Positions 38,088 through 47,733 of a DNA stretch of 64,000 bases are shown here, piece by piece. The notes under the pieces were generated by a model. It did not search any database and was not told the DNA's origin. It saw nothing but the letters and a program-made list of their open reading frames with translations. The translations under genes were made by a program, and so were the position numbers. Each line of letters starts with the position of its first letter. The first letter of the stretch is position 1. Origin of the DNA: Gallionella sp. GTDB taxonomy: Bacteria; Pseudomonadota; Gammaproteobacteria; Burkholderiales; Gallionellaceae. Location: contig JAUXOL010000015.1 of NCBI GenBank assembly GCA_030682375.1, positions 1-64,000 on the forward strand, written 5' to 3'.

Positions 38088-39251
38088 ATGAGCGAATATT
38101 TCTTTACATCCGAATCCGTGTCCGAGGGCCATCCGGACAAGGTATCAGACCAGATTTCCGATGCAATTCTGGACGCGATTCTAGCGCAAGACCCCTATGC
38201 GCGGGTAGCCGCAGAGACGTTGTGCAACACCGGACTGGTGGTGCTGGCCGGCGAGATCACGACGACCGCCAATGTCGATTACATCCATGTCGCGCGCGAA
38301 ACCATCAAGCGCATCGGCTACGACAACACCGAATACGGCATCGACTACAAGGGCTGCGCCGTGCTGGTGGCCTATGACAAGCAGAGCCCGGACATCGCCC
38401 AGGGCGTGGATCGCGCTTCCGACGATTACCTGAATCAGGGCGCCGGCGACCAAGGTCTGATGTTCGGTTACGCCTGTACCGAGACCGATACGCTGATGCC
38501 GTTGCCGATCTACCTGTCGCACCGCATCGTCGAGCGTCAGGCGCAACTGCGCCACGACGGGCGTCTGCCATGGTTGCGTCCGGACGCTAAGTCGCAAGTC
38601 ACCATCAAGTATGTCGATGGCAAGCCTTACTGCATCGACACCGTCGTGCTGTCCACCCAGCACGCGCCGGAAATGACGCTGGAGCAGATCCGCGAAGCGG
38701 CGATCGAAGAGATCATCAAGCCTGTGCTGCCGAAGGAACTGGTCAAGGGCGACATCAAGTATCTGGTGAACCCGACCGGCCGTTTCGTCATCGGCGGCCC
38801 GCAGGGCGACTGCGGCCTGACCGGTCGCAAGATCATCGTCGACACCTACGGCGGCGCAGCTCCGCACGGCGGCGGCGCGTTCTCCGGCAAGGATCCCTCC
38901 AAGGTCGACCGTTCGGCAGCCTATGCCGGCCGTTATGTGGCGAAGAACATCGTCGCCGCCGGTCTGGCCGACAAGTGTCTGATCCAGATCTCCTACGCCA
39001 TCGGCGTGGCCCAGCCGACCAGCGTGATGGTCACAACCTACGGCACCGGCAAGGTCTCCGACGAGAAGATCGCCGAACTGGTGAAAACGCACTTCGACCT
39101 GCGCCCGAAGGGCATCGTGCAGATGCTGGACCTGCTGCGTCCGATCTACCAGAACACCGCCGCCTACGGCCACTTCGGCCGCGAAGAGCCAGGGTTCACT
39201 TGGGAAAACACGGATAAGGCGGCAGCGCTGCGCGCTGACGCTGGCCTGTAA
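38088..39251 (+). CDS. metK: S-adenosylmethionine synthetase
   Basis: Makes SAM from methionine and ATP. 387 residues. [25 protein letters not shown] near the start, [16 protein letters not shown] near 118 (the MAT signature), [25 protein letters not shown] near 265-290 (P-loop-like signature) and the C-terminal [13 protein letters not shown] are all present. The ATG at 38088 follows GGAGAGCC. A TATAAT lies at 38041-38046. The 3' end is remarkable: its last 13 codons and stop are repeated twice downstream with only synonymous changes. Confidence 0.98.
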   Translation: MSEYFFTSESVSEGHPDKVSDQISDAILDAILAQDPYARVAAETLCNTGLVVLAGEITTTANVDYIHVARETIKRIGYDNTEYGIDYKGCAVLVAYDKQSPDIAQGVDRASDDYLNQGAGDQGLMFGYACTETDTLMPLPIYLSHRIVERQAQLRHDGRLPWLRPDAKSQVTIKYVDGKPYCIDTVVLSTQHAPEMTLEQIREAAIEEIIKPVLPKELVKGDIKYLVNPTGRFVIGGPQGDCGLTGRKIIVDTYGGAAPHGGGAFSGKDPSKVDRSAAYAGRYVAKNIVAAGLADKCLIQISYAIGVAQPTSVMVTTYGTGKVSDEKIAELVKTHFDLRPKGIVQMLDLLRPIYQNTAAYGHFGREEPGFTWENTDKAAALRADAGL

Positions 39252-39343
39252 GGCCACGCCTGCGGCGCTTATCCGTGTTTCGGCGGAGGCTCATATCCGC
39301 GTAGCGGATGTGAAGGGGCGCAAGCCCCGACCGTAACCAAAAT
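39210..39343 (+). repeat. metK-terminus repeat unit A (live metK end plus structured spacer)
   Basis: Bases 39210-39251 are the active metK end encoding [17 protein letters not shown]. The 92-base spacer follows. Helices: outer 13-bp perfect stem (39206-39218 with 39268-39280) that includes metK codons; GGCCT/AGGCC around the stop; CGCC/GGCG at 39257-39267; a 9-bp stem at 39292-39312; and GGGGC/GCCCC at 39315-39328. It ends in CCGTAACCAAAAT before the next unit. Confidence 0.92.
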
Positions 39344-39489
39344 ACAGACAAGGCAGCGGCACTGCGTGCCGATGCTGGCTTGTAAGCGAAGCGAGCAAGC
39401 CATACGCCGCAGGCGTACTTGTCTTTATTCGGGCGGAGGCTAACATCGCTTGCGATGTTAAGGTGCGCAGCACCGGCCGTAGCCAAAAT
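39344..39489 (+). repeat. metK-terminus repeat unit B (second metK end plus spacer)
   Basis: Bases 39344-39385 again encode [17 protein letters not shown], differing from unit A at nine codons, all synonymous. The 104-base spacer has the same helices with different bases: outer stem 39341-39352 with 39418-39429 (11 of 12 pairs), GGCTTG/CAAGCC spanning the stop, TACGCC/GGCGTA, TAACATCGC/GCGATGTTA and GGTGC/GCACC. It ends in CCGTAGCCAAAAT. No start codon or body of metK precedes it, so it is not translated as an enzyme. Confidence 0.92.
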
Positions 39490-39531
39490 ACAGACAAAGC
39501 AGCCGCGCTTCGCGCGGATGCCGGGCTATAA
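39490..39531 (+). repeat. third copy of the metK 3' terminus
   Basis: Encodes [17 protein letters not shown] once more. Nine codons differ from copy 2 and eleven from copy 1, all synonymous. No structured spacer follows; instead a normal terminator comes 30 bases later. It may be the original metK end, displaced by the two upstream units. Confidence 0.9.
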
Positions 39532-39557
39532 GCAGCACTGACAAGGCAACAAATCGA

Positions 39558-39593
39558 AGCCGCTCCTGAGGAAACTCGGGGGCGGCTTTTTTT
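39558..39593 (+). terminator. terminator after the metK repeat array
   Basis: AAGCCGCTCC and GGGGCGGCTT pair around a short loop, followed by seven T. Its place after the third copy suggests it is the original metK terminator. Between the live metK stop and this point (39252-39557) there is no gene, only the repeat units. Confidence 0.85.
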
Positions 39594-39617
39594 CGTATAG
39601 AATCTAGTCGTCTCCTG

Positions 39618-40862
39618 ATGGATCAATCGATCATGCTGAAACGTATTCCGGTTCAACAACTGCGGCTGGGCATGCACGTGCACGAGTTCTGCGGTTCGTG
39701 GATGGATCATCCGTTCTGGCGCGGAGCCTTTTTGCTGGACGACCCGAAAGATCTGCAAACGATCCTTGCCACCGGGCTCAAGGAGGTGTGGATAGACACC
39801 TCCAAAGGGCTGGATGTCGAAGGCGGCAAGACCAAAGAGGCGGTCGCGGTCGAGATCGATGCCGCGCTGGCCCAGGTACATACTCCCAGCAAGCCGACGC
39901 CGTACACCAATATCGCCCAGGAAGCGGCGCGCGCGGTAAAGATCTGCGCCAGATCCAAACAGGCCGTCACCTCGATGTTCCACGAGGCGCGCATGGGCAA
40001 GGCGCTGAACGCGGACGATGCGCTGCCCATCGTCGAGGAAATCTCCACTTCGGTGATGCGCAATCCGGGTGCGCTGATTAGCTTGGCACGGCTGAAGAAC
40101 AAGGACGAATACACTTACATGCATTCCGTCGCGGTGTGCGCGCTGATGGTTTCGCTGGCTCGGACGATGGGATTCAACGACGAGCAGACTCGGCATGCGG
40201 GCCTGGCCGGCTTGTTGCACGATGTCGGCAAGATGATGATTCCAGTGGAGATACTCGACAAACCGGGCAAGCTGACCGAGGCGGAGTTCGACACGATGAA
40301 GAGCCATCCGGTCGAGGGGCACCGGATGTTGCTGGAGGGGTCGGGGATAGGCGAGCATGCGCTGGATGTCTGTCTGCACCATCACGAAAAGGTGAACGGC
40401 AGCGGCTACCCCGACGGGCTCGCGGGGGGCGAGATATCCCTGTACGCCAGGATGGGCGCGGTGTGCGACGTATACGATGCGATCACTTCGAATCGCCCTT
40501 ATAAAAATGGATGGGAGCCGGCCGAGTCGATACGCAAGATGGCCGAGTGGAGCAAGGGCCATTTCGACCAGCGCATATTCGAGGCCTTCGTGCGCAGCGT
40601 CGGCATCTATCCTGTCGGTTCGCTCGTCAGGCTGGCCTCGGGCATGCTGGGTGTGGTCATCGAGCAGACGGAACAATCGCTGCTGACCCCTATCATCATG
40701 GTGTTCTTCTCGATCCAGTCGAACGCCAGGGTACAGCCGGAGTTGCTGGATCTGTCCAAACCGTCCTGCAAGGACAAGATCGTTTCCCACGAAGACCCCG
40801 CCAAGTGGGATATCAAGGATACGCAGGCGTTGTGGAGCGGTATGGCCGTGACGCCCTGGTAG
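39618..40862 (+). CDS. HD-GYP domain cyclic di-GMP phosphodiesterase
   Basis: 414 residues, cytoplasmic, no membrane segment. An N-terminal DUF3391-like region (about 5-110, beginning LKRIPVQQLRLGMHVHEFCGSW) is followed by the HD-GYP domain: MHSVAVCALMVSLA, LLHDVGKMMIP near 200, HHHEKVNGSGYPDGL near 255 (carrying the GYP triad), DVYDAITSNRPYK near 285. All expected metal ligands are present, so it should hydrolyse c-di-GMP to GMP. ATG 39618 or 39633 may be the start. It lies between metK and ahcY with no terminator seen before the riboswitch. The c-di-GMP-binding pilus ATPase at 10127 is a possible distant target. Confidence 0.9.
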   Translation: MDQSIMLKRIPVQQLRLGMHVHEFCGSWMDHPFWRGAFLLDDPKDLQTILATGLKEVWIDTSKGLDVEGGKTKEAVAVEIDAALAQVHTPSKPTPYTNIAQEAARAVKICARSKQAVTSMFHEARMGKALNADDALPIVEEISTSVMRNPGALISLARLKNKDEYTYMHSVAVCALMVSLARTMGFNDEQTRHAGLAGLLHDVGKMMIPVEILDKPGKLTEAEFDTMKSHPVEGHRMLLEGSGIGEHALDVCLHHHEKVNGSGYPDGLAGGEISLYARMGAVCDVYDAITSNRPYKNGWEPAESIRKMAEWSKGHFDQRIFEAFVRSVGIYPVGSLVRLASGMLGVVIEQTEQSLLTPIIMVFFSIQSNARVQPELLDLSKPSCKDKIVSHEDPAKWDIKDTQALWSGMAVTPW

Positions 40863-40883
40863 TCCGCGCGCGTTCTTTTGCGT

Positions 40884-40889
40884 TATAAT
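40884..40889 (+). promoter_or_regulatory. -10 box of the ahcY riboswitch transcript
   Basis: A perfect TATAAT lies about ten bases before the riboswitch. The -35 region (17 bases upstream, AGTCCG) is a poor match and lies on the end of the HD-GYP gene. Confidence 0.6.
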
Positions 40890-40898
40890 CCGCCCCCT

Positions 40899-40964
40899 CC
40901 GAGGGGTGCTGCAGCGGGTTCGATGGTCTTTCCCCGCCAGGCTCGGAAGTTCAAACGGCACCCA
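40899..40964 (+). promoter_or_regulatory. SAH riboswitch
   Basis: The 5' leader of ahcY has the SAH-riboswitch layout. P1 CCGAG (40899-40903) pairs with CTCGG (40942-40946). GGGTGC (40904-40909) pairs with GCACCC (40958-40963) as the pseudoknot. The conserved GCTGCAGCGG and CCAGGCTCGGA segments are present. In known cases SAH binding turns on ahcY expression so that the inhibitor SAH is removed. ATG is 31 bases after the pseudoknot, so control may act at translation. Confidence 0.95.
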
Positions 40965-40994
40965 TTCATTAACCTTTATGAATGGAGCTTGCTC

Positions 40995-42407
<1,413 letters not shown>

Positions 42408-42423
42408 AGCGAGCGTGAATAGA

Positions 42424-42467
42424 ATCGCCGCTCCCCAGCGAGTTTCGCCGGTGGGGCGGCGTTTTAC
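42424..42467 (+). terminator. terminator after ahcY
   Basis: CGCCGCTCCCC and GGGGCGGCG pair around a roughly 16-base loop, followed by TTTT. It lies 17 bases after the ahcY stop and before the holin-like gene. Confidence 0.75.
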
Positions 42468-42491
42468 CATGTAGCTTCGAAAGAGAGATCC

Positions 42492-42845
42492 ATGAGACTG
42501 CTGCTGATCTGGATATTGAATGCGCTGGCGTTGCTGACCGTGGCGAACTTCGTTCCGGGTATCCGTCTCGACAGCTTCACCGATGCGATGATCGCGGCGT
42601 TCTTCCTCGGTCTGGTCAACACGCTGATCCGTCCGCTGCTGCTGTTGCTCACCCTGCCGGTCACGTTGCTGACGCTGGGCCTGTTCATCTTCGTGATCAA
42701 CGGGCTGCTGTTCTGGTTCGTCGGCTCCGTGCTCAAGGGCTTCGTCGTCGACGGCTTCTGGTTCGGCGTGCTCGGCGCAGCACTGTACAGCATCATCTCG
42801 TGGGGGCTCTCTGCCGCTGCTCAACAGCTTTTGAGAAAATCATGA
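42492..42845 (+). CDS. phage holin family 4-like membrane protein (DUF-type, YvlD-like)
   Basis: 117 residues with four hydrophobic segments: 3-22, 33-55, 57-80 and about 92-112. Leu-rich stretches and NTLIRPLLLLLTLPVTLLTLGLFIFVINGLLFWFVG match the Phage_holin_4_2/YvlD family of small inner-membrane proteins, which are chromosomal rather than phage genes; function unknown. It is often found between ahcY and metF in betaproteobacteria (from memory). Its stop overlaps the metF start (ATGA). Confidence 0.8.
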   Translation: MRLLLIWILNALALLTVANFVPGIRLDSFTDAMIAAFFLGLVNTLIRPLLLLLTLPVTLLTLGLFIFVINGLLFWFVGSVLKGFVVDGFWFGVLGAALYSIISWGLSAAAQQLLRKS

Positions 42846-43672
42846 ACAAACCACTTTTCAGTTTCGAATTCTTCCCGCCGCAGACGCCGGAGGGCATGGA
42901 AAAACTGGCTGCGACGCGCAAGCAACTCGCGGCGCTGAATCCGGAATTCTTCTCCGTCACCTTCGGCGCGGGCGGCTCCACCCAGGAGCGCACGCTGGAG
43001 ACCGTGCGCCAGATCAAGGCCGAAGGCTTCCAGGTCGCGCCGCACCTGTCATGCGTCGGTTCGACGCGCGACAACATCCGCAGCCTGCTGCAGACCTACC
43101 AGCAGATGGGCGTGAACCGCATCGTCGCGCTGCGCGGCGACATGCCGTCCGGCATGGCCAGCATAGGCGAGTTCCAGTATGCGAACGAACTGGTGTCGTT
43201 CATACGCGCGCAGACCGGCGAGCACTTTCATATCGAAGTGGCGGCTTATCCGGAATTCCATCCGCAGGCGAAATCGGCGCGCGACGACCTGGTCAATTTC
43301 AAGCGCAAGGTCGCCGCGGGTGCGAACTCCGCGATCACGCAATATTTTTACAACGCCGACAGCTATTTCTACTTCGTCGACGAATGCCGCAAGCTGGGCG
43401 TGACCGTACCCATCGTGCCCGGGATCATGCCCATCATGAAATATTCGCAGCTCGCGCGCTTCTCCGACATGTGCGGCGCCGAGATCCCGCGCTGGATGCG
43501 CAAGACGCTGGAAGGCTACGGCGACGACAACGAATCGGTGCAGGCCTTCGGTCTCGACGTAGTCACTTCGCTGTGCGAGAAGTTGCTGGCCGGCGGCGCG
43601 CCGGGTCTGCATTTCTACACGCTGAACCAGTCCGGCCCATCGCTGGAACTCTGGAAGCGTCTCGGCCTGTGA
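42842..43672 (+). CDS. metF: 5,10-methylenetetrahydrofolate reductase
   Basis: FAD-dependent enzyme giving 5-methyl-THF for methionine synthesis. 276 residues. MNKPLFSFEFFPPQTPEG has the FEFFPP signature, FSVTFGAGGSTQ near 40 follows, LRGDMPSG near 100 contacts folate/FAD, and FYNADSYFYFVDECRKLG, PIVPGIMPI near 200 complete the barrel. It feeds the same methionine/SAM cycle as metK and ahcY. It overlaps the preceding holin-like gene by four bases and the next gene by three (TGATG). Confidence 0.96.
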   Translation: MNKPLFSFEFFPPQTPEGMEKLAATRKQLAALNPEFFSVTFGAGGSTQERTLETVRQIKAEGFQVAPHLSCVGSTRDNIRSLLQTYQQMGVNRIVALRGDMPSGMASIGEFQYANELVSFIRAQTGEHFHIEVAAYPEFHPQAKSARDDLVNFKRKVAAGANSAITQYFYNADSYFYFVDECRKLGVTVPIVPGIMPIMKYSQLARFSDMCGAEIPRWMRKTLEGYGDDNESVQAFGLDVVTSLCEKLLAGGAPGLHFYTLNQSGPSLELWKRLGL

Positions 43673-45009
43673 TGAAATCCCCGGAGCTCCTTCTTCCCGC
43701 CGGCACGCTGGACAAGATGCGCACCGCCTACGCCTACGGGGCGGATGCGGTGTACGCCGGCCAGCCGCGCTATTCGCTGCGCGCGCGCAACAACGAGTTC
43801 AAGCTGGAAGAGCTGCGTATCGGCATCCAGGAAGCGCATGCGCTGGGCAAGAAACTGTTCGTCGCCAGTAATCTGATGCCGCACAACGCCAAGGTGAAGA
43901 CCTACATGGCGGACATGGAGCCGGTGATTGCGATGAAACCCGATGCGCTGATCATGGCCGACCCCGGCCTGATCGCGATGGTGCGCGAGCGCTGGCCGGA
44001 AGTGGATGTGCATCTGTCGGTGCAGGCCAACACCGTCAACTATGCAGCGGTGAAATTCTGGAAGTCGCTGGGCCTTACTCGCGTGATCCTGTCGCGCGAG
44101 CTGTCGCTGGACGAGATCGAAGAGATACGCCAGCAATGCCCGGACATCGAGCTGGAGGTATTCATCCACGGCGCGCTGTGTATCGCCTATTCCGGCCGCT
44201 GCCTGCTCTCCGGCTATTTCAACCATCGCGACGCGAATCAGGGCACCTGCACCAACTCCTGCCGCTGGGACTACAAAGTGGACGGGGCCGTCGAGGACGG
44301 CACCGGCGATATACAAAAGATCGACTTCGATTTCGACAAGGCGCTGAGTGCAAGCCCGCTGTCCGACTGCGGCTCGCAGCCGCGCCACCCGCTGGCAGAC
44401 AAGGTCTACGTCATTTCGCGCAAGGACCATCCGGGCGAGCTGATGCCGGTGCTGGAAGACGAGCATGGCACTTACATCATGAACTCCAAGGACCTGCGCG
44501 CGGTCGAGCATGTCGAGCGGCTGGTGAAGATAGGCATAGACTCCCTCAAGGTCGAAGGTCGCACCAAGTCCATCTACTATGTGGCACGCACCGCGCAGGT
44601 GTACCGGCAGGCCATCGACGATGCCGTCAAGGGCCGTCCGTTCAATCTGGAACTGTTAGGTGCGCTGGATGCGCTGGCGAGCCGAGGCTACACCGACGGC
44701 TTCTACGAGCGCCACCACACCCACGAGCAGCAAAACTACATGCGCGGCCACTCCGAGAGCTTTCGCCAGCAATATGTCGGCGACATCGTGAGCTGTGCCA
44801 ACGGCATGGCCGAGATCGACGTGAAGAACAAGTTCAGCGTCGGCGACAAGCTGGAGATACTCCATCCTTCCGGCAACCATATCGTCGAACTGAAAGAGAT
44901 GACGAGCCTTGAAGGCGGGGCGATCACCGTCGCACCGGGCAGCGGACATCGCGTGCGGATACCGTTGCAGGGTGAGTTGGCCGGCGGGATGGTTGCGAGG
45001 TTTCTTTAG
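43672..45009 (+). CDS. trhP: U32-family tRNA hydroxylation protein (TrhP/YegQ)
   Basis: 445 residues, near the 453 of E. coli YegQ. PELLLPAGTLDKMRTAYAYGADAVYAGQPRYSLR at the N-terminus and EVFIHGALCIAYSGRCLLSGYFNHRDANQGTCTNSCRWDY near 160-200 are the U32 peptidase signature with its cysteines (CIAYSGRC...CTNSC), which may hold an iron-sulfur cluster. In E. coli TrhP helps hydroxylate U34 of certain tRNAs to make ho5U, together with prephenate metabolism. The ATG at 43672 overlaps the metF stop. Confidence 0.9.
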   Translation: MKSPELLLPAGTLDKMRTAYAYGADAVYAGQPRYSLRARNNEFKLEELRIGIQEAHALGKKLFVASNLMPHNAKVKTYMADMEPVIAMKPDALIMADPGLIAMVRERWPEVDVHLSVQANTVNYAAVKFWKSLGLTRVILSRELSLDEIEEIRQQCPDIELEVFIHGALCIAYSGRCLLSGYFNHRDANQGTCTNSCRWDYKVDGAVEDGTGDIQKIDFDFDKALSASPLSDCGSQPRHPLADKVYVISRKDHPGELMPVLEDEHGTYIMNSKDLRAVEHVERLVKIGIDSLKVEGRTKSIYYVARTAQVYRQAIDDAVKGRPFNLELLGALDALASRGYTDGFYERHHTHEQQNYMRGHSESFRQQYVGDIVSCANGMAEIDVKNKFSVGDKLEILHPSGNHIVELKEMTSLEGGAITVAPGSGHRVRIPLQGELAGGMVARFL

Positions 45010-45058
45010 GCGGCATTATCTGTGCGGGCAGAAATACTTGTAAAAATAGGAGCACTGC

Positions 45059-45802
45059 ATGAGCAGCCAAAATGAGTCGCGCTGGTGGGAGTTTTATGGT
45101 GTGCGCTACGCCATGGGTACAGTTGTGGGCGCATTGATTGTGCATTTCATTTTTTCATCGAATGACAATCTAAGAAAACTTTTGTTCTTGCCTGAAAAGA
45201 TGGATAACTTCGGCATGGCGCATTTGGCCTTGCTTGCTGCATACGGCCTCGCCTACTGTTACATTGCGAGCGCTCCCATACTCGTGATGCACGCTGCCAG
45301 ATCATTTTTCTGGACTCCTCAAAGGACATGGCCAGTTACAATCGCAATCATTCTGATTTCATTTGCTGCGGGTCTTTTGACTTTCTGTAAGACAGATTCA
45401 ATTATTCAGGCACTTGCGGCGACTGTCTTGGCGATCACAATTTCGTTCCAAGCAAGATACATTTGGATATTGTTCGATCAATTTTCTACTCCTCATGCGT
45501 ATTACAAAGAATTGATCGAAAACCGGAAGCGACCGCCAATGTTTGAGTTCGTCGAGTCATACAAACATCTGCGTGAGCACGGAAATTCGTTCCTCATCGT
45601 TTTTTTCGAGTTCTTTCTTGGTTTTATACTTTCTTCGTTTACATCAGAAACGGTAGCTGGACATTACATTTTCTCTCGTGATGCAGTCGCAAATCTATTT
45701 CTGGTTCTATTCATATGGGTAATTCCGCCGGCCTGTATTTGGGGATTCGGGCAAAAACTTGAGCAGAGCTTAGTGAGAGACAAAGATGGGGGGGCAGCAT
45801 GA
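45059..45802 (+). CDS. multi-pass membrane protein of unknown function, AT-rich
   Basis: 247 residues with about six hydrophobic segments (roughly 17-35, 50-72, 90-107, 113-135, 175-195, 212-235) and short soluble loops. No family motif recognised. Base composition is clearly more AT-rich than the neighbours, with codons such as AGA, ATA and TTT, so it was probably acquired. GGAG lies seven bases before the ATG. Its last bases overlap the start of the YhcH-family gene (ATGA), so translation is coupled despite the different composition. Confidence 0.75.
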   Translation: MSSQNESRWWEFYGVRYAMGTVVGALIVHFIFSSNDNLRKLLFLPEKMDNFGMAHLALLAAYGLAYCYIASAPILVMHAARSFFWTPQRTWPVTIAIILISFAAGLLTFCKTDSIIQALAATVLAITISFQARYIWILFDQFSTPHAYYKELIENRKRPPMFEFVESYKHLREHGNSFLIVFFEFFLGFILSSFTSETVAGHYIFSRDAVANLFLVLFIWVIPPACIWGFGQKLEQSLVRDKDGGAA

Positions 45803-46257
45803 TCCTCTCAGCCCTCTCGCAATCTTCCCGCTACGCCGAGCTGCATCCTTTGTTCCAGCGCGCGTTCGACTACATCCGCGATACCGATCTGTACGCGCTG
45901 GCGCCGGGGCGTTATCCCATCGTCGGCGACGACCTGTTCGCCATCGTGGAGCTGGTGCCGGGCAAGACGAAGGAGATGGCGCGGCTGGAAGCGCACCGTA
46001 AGTACATCGACATCCAGCTGGTGTTGGAAGGCGACGAGACGATGGGCTGGAAGCCGCTGGCGGATTGTCTCAATCCGGTCAGCGAGCACAGCATGGAGAA
46101 GGACATCCGCTTCTTCCACGACGCGCCCGCGTCATGGGTGCCGGTGCCGCCGGATCATTTCTGCATCTTCTTCCCGGAGGATGCGCATGCGCCGCTGGTA
46201 TCGGGCGGCATGGTGCGCAAGGTGATCTTCAAGGTCGCGGTCAGCCCTTGCGCCTGA
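45799..46257 (+). CDS. YhcH/YjgK/YiaL family protein (DUF386, EbgC-like cupin)
   Basis: 152 residues. The conserved LEAHRKYIDIQLVLEGDETMGW (about 55-76) and PVPPDHFCIFFPEDAHAPL followed by VRKVIFKV near the end identify the DUF386 beta-sandwich family, some members of which are linked to sialic acid or other sugar catabolism with a metal site formed by the His and Asp residues seen here. No sugar-catabolic genes are nearby, so the substrate is open. Its 3' end overlaps the convergent membrane-protein gene by 17 bases. Confidence 0.88.
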   Translation: MILSALSQSSRYAELHPLFQRAFDYIRDTDLYALAPGRYPIVGDDLFAIVELVPGKTKEMARLEAHRKYIDIQLVLEGDETMGWKPLADCLNPVSEHSMEKDIRFFHDAPASWVPVPPDHFCIFFPEDAHAPLVSGGMVRKVIFKVAVSPCA

Positions 46258-46807
46258 TTTTACGCATCAGCTCCATCGCCTCCTGCGGCGTCAGTTCCCG
46301 TTCCTTCTTGTTGCGGAACAGCAGCCACAGCACCGCGCCGTTGAACAGCACGAACATCACTTCCAGATAGAGTATCGGCGCAACGATGGTCAGCGCAGGC
46401 CCGGCGGAGAAAATGAAATAGAAGCCTTCGAATGTAGGCAGCACGGCATTGGTGATCGCGTAGAAATATTCGAACGGCGGGAACAGCAGGATTATCGTGA
46501 GGTTTGCCGCGACCATCAGCAGGATCGCGTTCTGGTAATGGAGGTGGCGCTGGGTAACAAGGATGTGTTTCGCATCGCGCAACAGCAACCAGGCAATGCC
46601 GACGTTCACCAGCAGCACGACGATCTCGAGGAACAGCACATCCTGATTGATGATCTCGTTGCTCTCGCCGGAGAAGGCGAACTGGAAGCCGGCAAAGACC
46701 AGCGACTTGGTGTCGGTGTACGAGAACGAGTCGAACGGCGGGAACAGCAGCATCACCGCAAGGTTGGCGAGCCCTACCCATAATGCGATCTGCTGTTTGC
46801 GATTCAC
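46241..46807 (-). CDS. unknown four-segment membrane protein with internal tandem duplication
   Basis: 188 residues in two related halves. GLANLAVMLLFPPFDSFSY...FAGFQFAFSG...DVLFLEIVVLLVNVGIAWLLLRDA (about 12-80) aligns with VAANLTIILLFPPFEYFYA...FEGFYFIFSA...PILYLEVMFVLFNGAVLWLLFRNK (about 99-168). Each half has two membrane segments and a LFPPF motif facing the loop. The tail is basic (RKIRRKG). No function known to me. It converges with the YhcH gene and lies downstream of ttcA on the same strand with a 66-base gap. Confidence 0.75.
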   Translation of the reverse strand: MNRKQQIALWVGLANLAVMLLFPPFDSFSYTDTKSLVFAGFQFAFSGESNEIINQDVLFLEIVVLLVNVGIAWLLLRDAKHILVTQRHLHYQNAILLMVAANLTIILLFPPFEYFYAITNAVLPTFEGFYFIFSAGPALTIVAPILYLEVMFVLFNGAVLWLLFRNKKERELTPQEAMELMRKIRRKG

Positions 46808-46873
46808 GATGAACCTCCCGGCGACAGTCGATGCATCATGCTACCGACTATTGGGCGGCGGAACAATCGGGAC

Positions 46874-47728
46874 TTACTCGCCCATGTCGAAGGCGATGTC
46901 TCCCTCGTCCACTTTGTCGCCTACCTTGATGCCCTTGAAGTCGAACAGTTCGCCGTCCAGCAAATGCGACGGCTTGACGTTCTGCATCGCGGTGAAGATC
47001 GTCTGCGTGCGGCCCGGATATTCGCGCTCCCAATCGTGCAGCATCTGTTTGATATTCTGCCGTTGCAGATTCTCCTGAGAGCCGCACAGGTTGCAGGGGA
47101 TGATGGGGAACTCCATGCCGCGCGCGTAGCGGGCGATGTCCTTCTCGGCGCAATAGGCCAGCGGGCGTATCACCACATGGTCGCCCTTGTCGGTGACCAG
47201 CTTGGGCGGCATGGCCTTGAGTTTGCCGCCGAAGAACATGTTCAGGAACAGCGTCTCCACCATGTCGTCGCGGTGGTGTCCCAGCGCGATCTTGTTCGCA
47301 CCCAGTTCGCCCGCGATCTTGTAGATGATGCCTCGGCGCAGGCGCGAGCACAGCGAGCAGGTGGTCTTGCCTTCGGGGATCTTCTCCTTGACGATGGAGT
47401 AGGTGTCCTGCGTTTCGATGTGGTGTTCAATGCCCAGATTCTTCAGGTAGTTCGGCAGTACGTCGGCGGGAAAGCCGGGCTGCTTCTGGTCGAGGTTCAT
47501 CGCGACGATCTTGAAGTCGATGGGCGCGCGCTTCTGCAGCGTCAGCAGGATGTCGAGCAGCGTGTAGGAATCCTTGCCGCCGGACAGGCACACCATCACG
47601 GTGTCGCCTTCCTCGATCATGTTGAAGTCGCCGATGGCCTTGCCGACCGAACTTTCCAGCCGTCCCTTGAGGCGGTTGAAGTTGGTGGAACGGTGTTCGA
47701 AATGGATGGTCTGGATGTTGTCGTTCAT
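46874..47728 (-). CDS. ttcA: tRNA 2-thiocytidine biosynthesis protein TtcA
   Basis: Thiolates C32 of certain tRNAs using an iron-sulfur cluster and ATP. 284 residues. The PP-loop motif [16 protein letters not shown] near 47-62 binds [15 protein letters not shown] near 121 gives the Cys-x2-Cys pair for the cluster and PCNLCGSQ near 211 the third Cys. [17 protein letters not shown] is also conserved. It follows the pteridine-reductase-like gene by five bases and probably shares its transcript. Confidence 0.95.
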   Translation of the reverse strand: MNDNIQTIHFEHRSTNFNRLKGRLESSVGKAIGDFNMIEEGDTVMVCLSGGKDSYTLLDILLTLQKRAPIDFKIVAMNLDQKQPGFPADVLPNYLKNLGIEHHIETQDTYSIVKEKIPEGKTTCSLCSRLRRGIIYKIAGELGANKIALGHHRDDMVETLFLNMFFGGKLKAMPPKLVTDKGDHVVIRPLAYCAEKDIARYARGMEFPIIPCNLCGSQENLQRQNIKQMLHDWEREYPGRTQTIFTAMQNVKPSHLLDGELFDFKGIKVGDKVDEGDIAFDMGE

Positions 47729-47733
47729 GATGT

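Noticed and set aside
39252..39489. Integron attC sites in the metK spacers
   Set aside because: The hairpins are suggestive, but there are no paired R and L boxes with GTTRRRY/RYYYAAC at the ends, and no integrase or cassette frame.
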